Assembly (NCBI GenBank): GCA_043742785.1 | Contig: JAYTXU010000024.1 | Location: forward strand, 1 to 52,118 | Direction: 5' to 3' | DNA from: JACQCF01 sp043742785 | Lineage (GTDB): Bacteria; Omnitrophota; Gorgyraeia; Zapsychrales; Fredricksoniimonadaceae | DNA: 52,118 nucleotides | In this document: in pieces, positions 41,102-48,919 of the stretch | How the letters are laid out: the number at the start of each line of letters is the position of its first letter | How positions within the stretch are numbered: the stretch's first letter is position 1 | Notes under the pieces: generated by a model | The model's input: the letters and a program-made list of their open reading frames with translations, nothing else | Databases searched by the model: none | What the model was told of the DNA's origin: nothing | Program-made: the position numbers and the translations under genes

Positions 41102-43099
41102 TTAAGCGGACCACATTTTCTTTTGGTATTCCTCCACCATTCTTTGTGTATTAAAGAATGCTGCTCGACGAATACAATTAATCATTTTATCAATCCAAGC
41201 ACTTTTAGAATCAATCATCCCCTCCTTATTAGTTTGATAATAAAGAGTTGTTGCTTCTTTTAAGGTCTTGCAAAGCGCCAATGAATCTTCATCTAAACGT
41301 AGATCGGATTCACTACCAATTTCATTACCGTGATGTTCATAACCAAAAATCCAACCCACATTATCCTTTTCGGCTTCAACAACCCATCCATCAAGAGTAG
41401 ACATTTGAACAACTCCATTAAGAATAGCCTTCATACCGCTAGTACCTGAAGCTTCAAATGGAGGCAATGGATTATTAAGCCAAACATCAACGGAGTTTGT
41501 TAATAGTTTTCCAAAATAAGTATCGTAGTTCTCTAAGATAAGAACTTTAATTTCTTTATAATGATCATTAAGCTGATCGATATGCGTTAAAATATCCTGA
41601 ATATGAGCAGCTCCTATATTGTCATTAGGATGAGACTTACCTGCAAATATAATCTGTAGTGGCCCTACATTACGAGCAATATCTAAAACTTCTTCAATAC
41701 GATGAAATAACAATGAAGGACGTTTATAACCTGTAATACGTCTTGCCCAACAAACTGTCAAAACATTCTCATCGAGCTTCCAAGGCTTAATAACATTCAA
41801 AAAAGAACGTTTATTAACCTGATGCGCTTCAAAAATATCTTTTCTGAAAGACTCATCATTCATTAATTGAATGACATTGGCTAAATTCTCTGGATTACGG
41901 CGCCAATCACCAAAAGTCTTAGAATATTTATCAAAAAGAATAGAAAAACTATCGGAAAGCCAAGTATGAATGTGAATACCATTCGTAATAGCATCAATAT
42001 CCTTCGCATATTCAGGAAATTGTAAACGCATAATCTCCCCATGCTTTTGAGCAACAGCATTAGTATGACGACAATTATCCAGACAAATATGCGTTAAATT
42101 AACATTGTCTGATTTCTCATCTTCCATACCAAACTTTTTAAATGCCTGCAAATAATCATCAGGAAAAAGTCTCCCTAAATCGTTAATACCAAAACGATCG
42201 TGTCCTGCTGCCACTGGCGTATGACAGGTATAAACAAACTTTCTTTTCTCAACATCCATTTGTTTTTTATCTTTAAGACTAAGATATTTTTCAATTAAAG
42301 CAAATGCCGCATGACCTTCATTAAGATGATAGGTATTAATGTTTAGTTTTAAATTATCAACAGCCTTCATACCACCAATACCCAGGATAGACCGTTGAAA
42401 AATCCGCCAAGATACATGATCACTGCGATAGAGCTGATCTGTCAAACATTTTAAATGCTCACTATTTTCAGGCAAATTAGAATCTAACAAAACTAAAGGA
42501 ACTACATGTTTTTTATCATAGCTATAAACATAGTACTTCCATAAACGCAATACCAAGTCCCCCTCTTTAGTAGGCATAATAACTCTGTTTTTTAGAGGAA
42601 TAAGCCCCGGATAGGTGTGAGGATCCCAAAATAATTCTTCAGGAACCTGACCATGTTTATACCAAAAATTTTGTTTAAAATATCCCTTATTCCACAATAT
42701 CCCCAAAGCACATACAGATATCCCTAAATCAGAAATACTTTTAACCGTATCACCTGCTAAAACCCCCAAACCACCACTGTAAATAGGAATATCCAGCATT
42801 TTATCAATCTTAATTTTAAAGACATAGTCTGAAAGCCAATAATTCGAGAAAACTTCATGGCTATAGAACTTATTTTTTTCACTAACAGGCTTACCTGGAC
42901 TAAATGAATTATAAATACTAGGTGCTAAACCATATTCCATGGAAAAATAAGCCACCGATTTTTCATTAAGGTTAGTTAATTTAGACTCAGCTTCTAGAAG
43001 TGGCTCAATGGGAAAACCAAAATAACTAGTAGATGTAATATCTTTAGAATAATTCGCTTCAAAATTTTCAATATTGGCAATGAATTCTTGATACGTCAT
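41102..43099 (-). CDS. glgP: Glycogen/α-glucan phosphorylase (short GT35 form)
   Basis: A 665-residue GT35 phosphorylase that releases glucose-1-phosphate from α-glucans. VAYFSMEYGLAPSIYNS near 48, PIYSGGLGVLAGD near 105 and YHLNEGHAAFALIE near 258 define the N-terminal half. In the C-terminal half are CWARRITGYKRPSLL near 449 and the PLP lysine in FEASGTSGMKAILNG near 548. It belongs to the shorter, actinobacterial/Thermotoga-like branch instead of the 800-residue E. coli form. GAGG lies before the ATG. It heads a glgP-thyA-folA group joined by 1-2 base gaps, an odd metabolic mixture. Confidence 0.94.
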   Translation of the reverse strand: MTYQEFIANIENFEANYSKDITSTSYFGFPIEPLLEAESKLTNLNEKSVAYFSMEYGLAPSIYNSFSPGKPVSEKNKFYSHEVFSNYWLSDYVFKIKIDKMLDIPIYSGGLGVLAGDTVKSISDLGISVCALGILWNKGYFKQNFWYKHGQVPEELFWDPHTYPGLIPLKNRVIMPTKEGDLVLRLWKYYVYSYDKKHVVPLVLLDSNLPENSEHLKCLTDQLYRSDHVSWRIFQRSILGIGGMKAVDNLKLNINTYHLNEGHAAFALIEKYLSLKDKKQMDVEKRKFVYTCHTPVAAGHDRFGINDLGRLFPDDYLQAFKKFGMEDEKSDNVNLTHICLDNCRHTNAVAQKHGEIMRLQFPEYAKDIDAITNGIHIHTWLSDSFSILFDKYSKTFGDWRRNPENLANVIQLMNDESFRKDIFEAHQVNKRSFLNVIKPWKLDENVLTVCWARRITGYKRPSLLFHRIEEVLDIARNVGPLQIIFAGKSHPNDNIGAAHIQDILTHIDQLNDHYKEIKVLILENYDTYFGKLLTNSVDVWLNNPLPPFEASGTSGMKAILNGVVQMSTLDGWVVEAEKDNVGWIFGYEHHGNEIGSESDLRLDEDSLALCKTLKEATTLYYQTNKEGMIDSKSAWIDKMINCIRRAAFFNTQRMVEEYQKKMWSA

Positions 43100-43139
43100 T
43101 ATTTGACCTCTTAATTAGGTTTTAAAATCAATGCCAAAC

Positions 43140-43145
43140 ATTATA
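43140..43145 (-). promoter_or_regulatory. Candidate -10 box for glgP
   Basis: A perfect minus-strand TATAAT lies 41 bases before the glgP ATG in the 60-base spacer downstream of the GT39-like gene. The -35 region is not clear. It suggests that glgP-thyA-folA can be transcribed separately from the operon upstream. Confidence 0.35.
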
Positions 43146-43159
43146 GCAAAAGTTTATAA

Positions 43160-44776
43160 TCAAATACCTTTAGATTTATATTTTTCTTCTGAAACTTGGG
43201 AAGCTTGTTGCTTAAAAAATATTAACGATTGGCCAATATCATAAATACGAATCTGGCCAAATCCCTCTTCCTCTGCTACATTTAAAAATTTGATTGATTG
43301 AGAAAGATTCTGATTATGATCTAAAACAAAACGCTTCAATGTTAGGGAGTTAAAATGCTTAAGAACCACAAGAGGAGATACATACTTATGAATAGACTCT
43401 AGAAAGTCAATCAAGGGAGGACTAAAACGTTGTGTATCCCTAGTCCAAGAAATATACGCCTGAGGGTCCAAGATTAGATAATGATACCCCGCTTGATATA
43501 AAACAACAAAATCTGATAAGTTCTTCGGACATTCTCTAATCCTATTCTCATCCTTTACATAAAGCTGCTCCACCAAAGATTGAGTCGACAAAATTCCAGC
43601 ATTAGGGTCGTTCTTTAAAATCACTGCAACTGCTTTATCATAATCAGTTTGAATGCCGGCAATTTTAAGAGATTCTATTCCCATTAATAAACAAGCTAAA
43701 ACTACCGCTGCTGCTAAATAAGTCTTTTTGTGAAATAGATTAATAAAAAAATCAACAACTACAGCAGCAGCTATAGCCATTAAAGGCAGAACAACACATA
43801 AATACCTTGCTCCTTTTTCAGCAGCAAAAGAGAATATCCCCATCTGGAGTAAAACTAGAATAAAGGGTAAAACCTTAAACCATTGTTTTTTAACAATCAA
43901 ATAAATATTAGACCAGAATATTAAAGCAAATAAAAATCCTTCCAAAACAAATACATAATAAGGATAAGAAAGAAGATTAATCAAACTTCTTTTGTCTTGG
44001 GATTCTTGGGCCTGATGAAACATCCAACCAAAGGTTACATAACGATTAATTCCTCCGTATAAAGATCCAATGATAAAAACAATAGCACTAAAAACACCTA
44101 AACAAATTGCCAATCTCTTCCAATTAATAGCTTCACGATTTTTCCAAGATTCAAAAATTTCGATAGTAATAATAAAAATAGGACCAATAATCATCCGATA
44201 ATTCGTTAAGAATACACAGGATAATAATAGAGCGGCTACAGGTGCACTCCAGTTCTTAGATCGATAAAACAAATAAACATAAAGAGCCGCCAAGAACAAT
44301 AGCGTACTGAAAGACTCCTGCATCCCCAATCTCGAGTAAAACACATGACTAGGTAAAAGACTTAAAAGAACTGCACTTAAAAGCGCTATCGTTTTAGATT
44401 TGAAATATCTATTGGCAAAGACATAGGTCAAAGCAATTGTGGCAATTCCTGATATAGCAGATACCAAACGAGCAAAATATAAAGAATCGGCTCCTAAAAT
44501 AAAAACTCTTAAGTTTAGTAAAAAAAACCACAAAGCTTTGGCTGTGCCAAGGGCTGTTTTAAACATTACCCCTAAAATAATAAACAATTCGTGTATATCT
44601 TTAGGAAGATTTAAAGCAACCAAATCTAAAAATTTACGATTGTATCCTAGATACATACCTTCATCGTAAAATAAGAATTGATTATTCGTGATATTCCAAA
44701 AACGTAAAACAAACCCCAGCCCTAAGGCTAAGAAACTTAAAAGAATCCACCAAGATTGAACTCGAAACTTTTTCAT
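43160..44776 (-). CDS. GT39-like membrane glycosyltransferase
   Basis: A protein of about 538 residues with roughly ten to twelve membrane segments and a C-terminal soluble stretch. The first outward loop has the acidic pair in FLFYDEGMYLGYNR near 33-40, as in ArnT and PMT enzymes. GADSLYFARLVSAISGIATIAL near 91 and SHVFYSRLGMQESFS near 143 follow; the YSRLGMQES block is typical of the family. It would transfer a sugar from a polyprenyl-phosphate carrier to an envelope acceptor. The longest frame starts at 44794, overlapping ydbL; the ATG at 44776 leaves a two-base gap and is preferred. It is the last gene of the gpmI-ydbL operon. Confidence 0.82.
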   Translation of the reverse strand: MKKFRVQSWWILLSFLALGLGFVLRFWNITNNQFLFYDEGMYLGYNRKFLDLVALNLPKDIHELFIILGVMFKTALGTAKALWFFLLNLRVFILGADSLYFARLVSAISGIATIALTYVFANRYFKSKTIALLSAVLLSLLPSHVFYSRLGMQESFSTLLFLAALYVYLFYRSKNWSAPVAALLLSCVFLTNYRMIIGPIFIITIEIFESWKNREAINWKRLAICLGVFSAIVFIIGSLYGGINRYVTFGWMFHQAQESQDKRSLINLLSYPYYVFVLEGFLFALIFWSNIYLIVKKQWFKVLPFILVLLQMGIFSFAAEKGARYLCVVLPLMAIAAAVVVDFFINLFHKKTYLAAAVVLACLLMGIESLKIAGIQTDYDKAVAVILKNDPNAGILSTQSLVEQLYVKDENRIRECPKNLSDFVVLYQAGYHYLILDPQAYISWTRDTQRFSPPLIDFLESIHKYVSPLVVLKHFNSLTLKRFVLDHNQNLSQSIKFLNVAEEEGFGQIRIYDIGQSLIFFKQQASQVSEEKYKSKGI

Positions 44777-44778
44777 TC

Positions 44779-45183
44779 TTATTTCGTAACCCAACGGCCA
44801 TCTTCAAATTGAATTTTATCACCAGATTCAGCTTTATCGCTTTGCACCTGGGCAAAGGCAGATTCAATTGTCGATAAGGCATCTTCTAAACCATTTTGTT
44901 GAGCAATGGCTTTATAAATAACCGCGCGATCGCTATTTTCATCAGCCGCTAAAATTTTAGCTTCACCACTTAAAGCTTCAACATAACCTCGATTGTTCTC
45001 ACCAATTGCACCAGAAACCTTCAAAGTGCGTAATTGACTAAAACGATCTTTACGACTATCCAACGCCTGCTGAACTTCCGGCGTCATAGATTTAATAGAA
45101 TAGTTAGCAGCTAAGACTACCCCTGAACACATACCTAACATAAGAACCATGAAAACAAATTTCTTAAACATATATACCTCCAT
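44779..45183 (-). CDS. ydbL: YdbL-like periplasmic protein (DUF1318)
   Basis: A 134-residue exported protein with a signal peptide (about 5-25, FVFMVLMLGMCSGVVLA) and a DUF1318 domain: KVSGAIGENNRGYVEAL near 54, a VIYKAIAQQNG helix near 88, and the terminal IQFEDGRWVTK. This matches E. coli YdbL as I recall it (VGETFYGYL, …YQQLAKQN, GKWVRK). In E. coli YdbL assists the YdbH-YnbE bridge that moves phospholipids between membranes. The same three genes occur here in the same order. A second Met at residue 5 could be the true start. Confidence 0.85.
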   Translation of the reverse strand: MEVYMFKKFVFMVLMLGMCSGVVLAANYSIKSMTPEVQQALDSRKDRFSQLRTLKVSGAIGENNRGYVEALSGEAKILAADENSDRAVIYKAIAQQNGLEDALSTIESAFAQVQSDKAESGDKIQFEDGRWVTK

Positions 45184-45205
45184 CAGTTGATTAAGAATGA
45201 TTAAA

Positions 45206-45403
45206 TTAGTTTCTTACTACTGAAACCTTCTCCTGCTTACCGCTAACATAATCTTCAATATTCGAAGCCGTATCCTTGAGCCCTTTAATATCAATCGTTA
45301 CATGCGCCTCAATCGTAATGGGCCTCTTAGGATCTCCTACAGCTTTGACCGTACAAGCACATAACAAGGTCAACATTAAACACCCCACATATCTTATCAA
45401 CAT
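45206..45403 (-). CDS. ynbE: YnbE-like small lipoprotein
   Basis: A 65-residue protein with a lipoprotein-type leader (LMLTLLCAC) and a short mature part with PKRPITIEAHVTIDI near 25-39, the hallmark β-strand block of YnbE (KEPITINMNVKI in E. coli as I recall). YnbE multimers extend the YdbH groove to the outer membrane. The longer frame starts at an ATG at 45430 that overlaps the ydbH-like stop (TAATG), but a near-perfect AGAGGAGG lies 8 bases before the ATG at 45403 and I take that start. Confidence 0.82.
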   Translation of the reverse strand: MLIRYVGCLMLTLLCACTVKAVGDPKRPITIEAHVTIDIKGLKDTASNIEDYVSGKQEKVSVVRN

Positions 45404-45429
45404 GAACTTCCTCCTCTTTTTCTCAATCA

Positions 45430-46428
45430 TTAATGAATGTATTCTAATAAATGTTCTAACCCACCTTCAACATGAATATCAAATTTCACCTTCATCTTTA
45501 AATTTAATGAAGAACTATTTAAAGAAACATCTGATGAAAGATTATCACGACCAACACTTGTAATTTGCGCTTCTGCGTTATCTAAAGCAACCCTAGCGTT
45601 ATGACGAATCAAATCTTCGATTTGTACTCTTTGAGGAACATATTGCGCTAAAAACATTAACAAAGATGCCTTCATATAACCACCTAATGGCGCTTGAATA
45701 TTTGCTGAAAATGAAAGCCCTTGTTTTTCATTACTATCTAACTTAATTAACCCATCAACCACTGCTGTTAGCTGAGAAAAAACTTCATTAGCTTCTGACA
45801 TAAGGATTGAATTCACATGAATCAATCTAATGTCTGTATTATAAAAAGAATCTTTTGAATAGTTTACTATTCCATGTAATTCTACTGTCCCTTCATAGAA
45901 TCTAGCTTGAATATGATTAAGATTGATCTGTTTACCATTATCCACAAGATTAGCTTGAATATTTTTTAATACGTATCGATTCCACACTACCTTAGGACTT
46001 TTAATAATTGTCTCTAAATGTTGGTAATGAAATGAATCAAAATAAGCCTTCATCTGCACTTGCATATCAGAAACGTTTAAAACATTGTTACTAATAGCTA
46101 CGGCTTGAATATTAATATCGATTGGATTTCCATCAATCAGACCATTTAAATGATTAATGTCCACATGTCCAGCCGACAAAACATATGTCGCTTGATTTAT
46201 TCTACACTTTACCTTCAAATCTTCTAAAGTAGGTTTATTCCAAGTGCGCCATTGAACTTTCTCTAGAGTAAGCTCTTTATAAAAAATGTTTGAAGAGCTC
46301 TTTTTAAGGAAATATAGAGCAGTCTTTGCTAAGAATTTTGGCTGATTAAGAAGAAAAAAGACTCCTACGGTAAGAAATACTATAAGAATGAAAAACCCAA
46401 TGATTATTTTTGAACCTTTGGAGGGCAT
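45430..46428 (-). CDS. Short YdbH-like (AsmA-type) intermembrane transport protein
   Basis: A 332-residue protein anchored by one N-terminal membrane helix (about 8-28, IIIGFFILIVFLTVGVFFLL), followed by a β-rich periplasmic region. Alternating strands such as LTLEKVQWRTW, LEDLKVKC and IQARFYEGTVELHGIV resemble repeats of the AsmA/YdbH/TamB superfamily, in which a long groove carries phospholipids. The C-terminal NLKMKVKFDIHVEGGLEHLLEYI resembles the YdbH end. E. coli YdbH is about 880 residues, so this is a much reduced form. The assignment rests heavily on the ynbE and ydbL genes that follow in the same order. It overlaps terC by 25 bases, with no other usable start. Confidence 0.72.
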   Translation of the reverse strand: MPSKGSKIIIGFFILIVFLTVGVFFLLNQPKFLAKTALYFLKKSSSNIFYKELTLEKVQWRTWNKPTLEDLKVKCRINQATYVLSAGHVDINHLNGLIDGNPIDINIQAVAISNNVLNVSDMQVQMKAYFDSFHYQHLETIIKSPKVVWNRYVLKNIQANLVDNGKQINLNHIQARFYEGTVELHGIVNYSKDSFYNTDIRLIHVNSILMSEANEVFSQLTAVVDGLIKLDSNEKQGLSFSANIQAPLGGYMKASLLMFLAQYVPQRVQIEDLIRHNARVALDNAEAQITSVGRDNLSSDVSLNSSSLNLKMKVKFDIHVEGGLEHLLEYIH

Positions 46429-47264
46429 AGAATGGATATAAATACTGTTACGGTCAAAGTTAATACAATAAACCCAAGTGTCAAAAGAACAGGAACGTGC
46501 AAATAATGTTCAGTCAGCATTTTTAATCCTACAAAAACTAAAATAAAGCCTAGACCGTAATGTAAATAATGAAAAACTTTCATAAATGAAGCTAAAGCAA
46601 AATACATTGATCTAAGCCCTAAGACTGCAAAAATATTAGACGAATAAGCAATAAAAGAATTCTTAGTAATAGCTAAAACAGCCGGAATAGAATCAACAGC
46701 AAATACTAAATCAGTGACTTGAATAACAATAAAAACAAACCAAAATAACGGTAAATATTTTGATATCCTTTTAAAGATTGGATTATTTTCAGGATGAACC
46801 TCTTCGCCTTGTTTAAAAAATAATTTAATCCCTGTAATCAAAAGAATTGCACCAAAAATATACATCATCCAAGAAAACGTTCCAAGCATCGCTACCCCAC
46901 CAATAATAAAAACCGCACGCATAACTTGAGCGCTAACAATACCCCAAAACAAAATATTACGCTGATCTACTGGAGAAGTTCTAAAATGAGAAAAAATTAG
47001 TAAGAAAACAAAAAGATTATCAACACTTAAGGATTGTTCTACAACATACCCCGTAAGAAACTCTAGTGCCCTTTCATTACCCATCCAAAAATAAATACCT
47101 AAATTGAATAACATAGCCAATAGAATCCAAAATGCCGTCATAGTTACAGCCCGGCTAATTGTCATTTCACGATTCTTAGGATTTAATACCAAAGCATCCA
47201 AACACAGCAATACAATTACACCTATATTAAAAAGAATCCAAACCATCAACGAAGGATTACTCAT
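46404..47264 (-). CDS. TerC/Alx-family membrane protein
   Basis: A 286-residue protein with about nine membrane helices. The two symmetric acidic motifs are EQSLSVDNLFVF near 78-89 and DLVFAVDSIPAVLA near 188-201, hallmarks of the TerC family. Members export manganese or help load manganese into exported enzymes, and were first found near tellurium resistance genes. The C-terminal half ends with a helical hairpin and CPPKVQK. Its ATG overlaps the moaC stop as ATGA. No manganese riboswitch (yybP-ykoY) is visible upstream because moaC lies there. Confidence 0.93.
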   Translation of the reverse strand: MSNPSLMVWILFNIGVIVLLCLDALVLNPKNREMTISRAVTMTAFWILLAMLFNLGIYFWMGNERALEFLTGYVVEQSLSVDNLFVFLLIFSHFRTSPVDQRNILFWGIVSAQVMRAVFIIGGVAMLGTFSWMMYIFGAILLITGIKLFFKQGEEVHPENNPIFKRISKYLPLFWFVFIVIQVTDLVFAVDSIPAVLAITKNSFIAYSSNIFAVLGLRSMYFALASFMKVFHYLHYGLGFILVFVGLKMLTEHYLHVPVLLTLGFIVLTLTVTVFISILCPPKVQK

Positions 47265-47719
47265 CGGTTATATTCTCCTGATTTCCCACCACTCTTATGA
47301 ACTAATCTTATATTAGAAATGACCATCTCCTGTCCCATCCATTTAGACATATCGTAAATAGTTAGACATGCAGCACTAACTGCCGTTAACGCTTCCATTT
47401 CAACTCCAGTTTTACCAGAACATAAAACCTCAGCCGTAACCTTTATTTCCTTCTTAGAAGGAATTTTCTCAAAACTTACTTTCACTTTTTCGAGTGTTAA
47501 AGGATGACACAAAGGAATAATTGATGGAGTTGATTTAGCCGCCATAATGCCTGCAATCTTAGCCGTTTCAAAAACATCTCCTTTTGGGGACCCCTCTTTA
47601 ATTAATTTCTGATAAGCTTTTAAACTAAAAGAAACCGTTCCTTCTGCCATAGCTATTCTTTTAGTAACATTCTTATCACTGACATCAACCATGCCTGCAC
47701 ATTTTTTGTTTTTATTCAT
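47261..47719 (-). CDS. moaC: Cyclic pyranopterin monophosphate synthase
   Basis: A 152-residue MoaC that rearranges 3',8-cyclo-GTP to cPMP in molybdenum-cofactor synthesis. AGMVDVSDKNVTKRIA near 10-25, AAKSTPSIIPLCHPL near 60-75 and GVEMEALTAVSAACLTIYDM near 105-124 are conserved; the catalytic lysine-rich end reads LVHKSGGKSG. The longest frame begins at 47791 within the upstream gene. ATGs at 47725 and 47719 are both possible; AAGGA is better spaced for 47719, which I use. It is 14-15 kb from moaA and about 25 kb from moaE. Confidence 0.93.
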   Translation of the reverse strand: MNKNKKCAGMVDVSDKNVTKRIAMAEGTVSFSLKAYQKLIKEGSPKGDVFETAKIAGIMAAKSTPSIIPLCHPLTLEKVKVSFEKIPSKKEIKVTAEVLCSGKTGVEMEALTAVSAACLTIYDMSKWMGQEMVISNIRLVHKSGGKSGEYNR

Positions 47720-48074
47720 TAACATCTTTCCTTCGATTTTCTTTCTTAGTAGATCGCTTTTTCTTAGTTTCAAACATTCGCTTCTTGGCATTCAAAGAAG
47801 GTTTACGATTTTGTCTTCGAAACTTCTCTTTTCGCTGTTTCAAAGCTTTGATTTCTTCAAGATACTTATTGTCAATCGTCTCCTGCAAAAGACGCCAAGC
47901 TTCCTCACGATTCTGAATTTGAGTGCGATATTTTTGACATTTAACTCTAATACTCGTTGGTGTATGCACAAGTTCCACACAAGTAGACACCTTATTGACA
48001 TTCTGTCCCCCCGGTCCAGAAGAACGCACAAACGATTCTAGAACATCTTCTTTACGTAAAGGATAGCTGCCCAT
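47712..48074 (-). CDS. Peptide-chain-release-factor-like (GGQ) protein
   Basis: A 120-residue protein with the catalytic loop of class-I release factors, RSSGPGGQNVNKVST near 17-31, followed by PTSIRVKCQKYRTQIQNR. No codon-recognition domain is present. The last 50 residues are Lys/Arg-rich (KKKRSTKKENRRK), a tail that in ArfB/ICT1-type proteins enters the empty mRNA channel. Ribosome rescue of stalled complexes is therefore likely. The RF-like core (PTSIRV) is closer to RF-derived short proteins of the C12orf65 type than to ArfB. AAGGGG precedes the ATG. It overlaps prmA by 37 bases. Confidence 0.87.
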   Translation of the reverse strand: MGSYPLRKEDVLESFVRSSGPGGQNVNKVSTCVELVHTPTSIRVKCQKYRTQIQNREEAWRLLQETIDNKYLEEIKALKQRKEKFRRQNRKPSLNAKKRMFETKKKRSTKKENRRKDVNE

Positions 48075-48913
48075 TTTTTCCCCTTACTTACCTTTCTACA
48101 TACTAAAGGTAAAATATTAAAACCTTCTTTAAAACGCTTTAAATTATCCAAAGAAATACCACTAACCATTAAAAGCCCTCCAGGCTTCACTAAGCTTACA
48201 ATTTTTCGACGATTCTTTAAAAGATCATTAGTAATTAGATTAGCTGCTACTATTTGATATTTCACTTTTACTGGTAAACGACCTATATCCCCTAGAACAA
48301 ATTTAGCTTTCAAATCATTAACTTTAAAGTTTCTCTTAGCAGCTTCAATACTTAATGGACTTACATCCATAGCTGTCACTAAATTAGCCTGATTCTTCAG
48401 AGCCACTAAGGATAAAATGCCTGTTCCCGTTCCAATATCTAAGAATGAACTTAAGTTAGAAAGATTGTCTTCAATCATTTGGGACATTAATTGCGTTGTT
48501 TCATGCATCCCAGTCCCAAAAGACATCAATGTATCAAGAAATATAACTTCCTTTAATGTTTTATAACGATCTTTATACCAAAAAGGAACAACATCTATCT
48601 TTTTAGTTAAAGACAATGGTTTCCAGTGAGTTTTCCAAAGCGTTAACCATTGGCTAGGTTTTAAACTCTTAGAAGAATGCTGAATTCCATGAAACTTTAA
48701 ACGATTAAAACTAGATCTAAGAAGATTAATTTGATTCTTATTTTCTGTGAAAACCCTTAATGACCACTGCTTATTCTCAAATGTTTCACTAACAGAACCT
48801 CTTTTAAACCCTGCTGTTTCTAAAACCAAACGAGGCAAAGAAAGAAGATTTTCATTAGAAGAACAAATCGAATATTCATATAACAAAGAAGGAATTTTCT
48901 CTTGATAACTCAT
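48038..48913 (-). CDS. prmA: Ribosomal protein L11 methyltransferase
   Basis: A 291-residue SAM-dependent methyltransferase. FGTGMHETTQLM near 131-142 is the PrmA hallmark. DIGTGTGILSLVAL near 157-170 is SAM motif I, TAMDVSPLSIEAAKRN follows, and AANLITNDLL near 224 corresponds to the N-[IL]-L-A active-site segment. The N-terminal 100 residues would bind L11. It lies seven bases after gpmI and overlaps the GGQ protein gene, linking two translation-related functions. Confidence 0.9.
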   Translation of the reverse strand: MSYQEKIPSLLYEYSICSSNENLLSLPRLVLETAGFKRGSVSETFENKQWSLRVFTENKNQINLLRSSFNRLKFHGIQHSSKSLKPSQWLTLWKTHWKPLSLTKKIDVVPFWYKDRYKTLKEVIFLDTLMSFGTGMHETTQLMSQMIEDNLSNLSSFLDIGTGTGILSLVALKNQANLVTAMDVSPLSIEAAKRNFKVNDLKAKFVLGDIGRLPVKVKYQIVAANLITNDLLKNRRKIVSLVKPGGLLMVSGISLDNLKRFKEGFNILPLVCRKVSKGKKWAAILYVKKMF

Positions 48914-48919
48914 GCGCTC

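Noticed and set aside
46404..47264. Tellurium resistance island because of TerC
   Set aside because: No other ter gene is nearby; the protein fits the broad TerC/Alx manganese family in a housekeeping operon.
47261..47791. Longest frame for moaC starting at 47791
   Set aside because: The extra 24 residues are basic and come from reading the tail of the GGQ gene in another frame; ATGs at 47725/47719 with AAGGA fit MoaC length.
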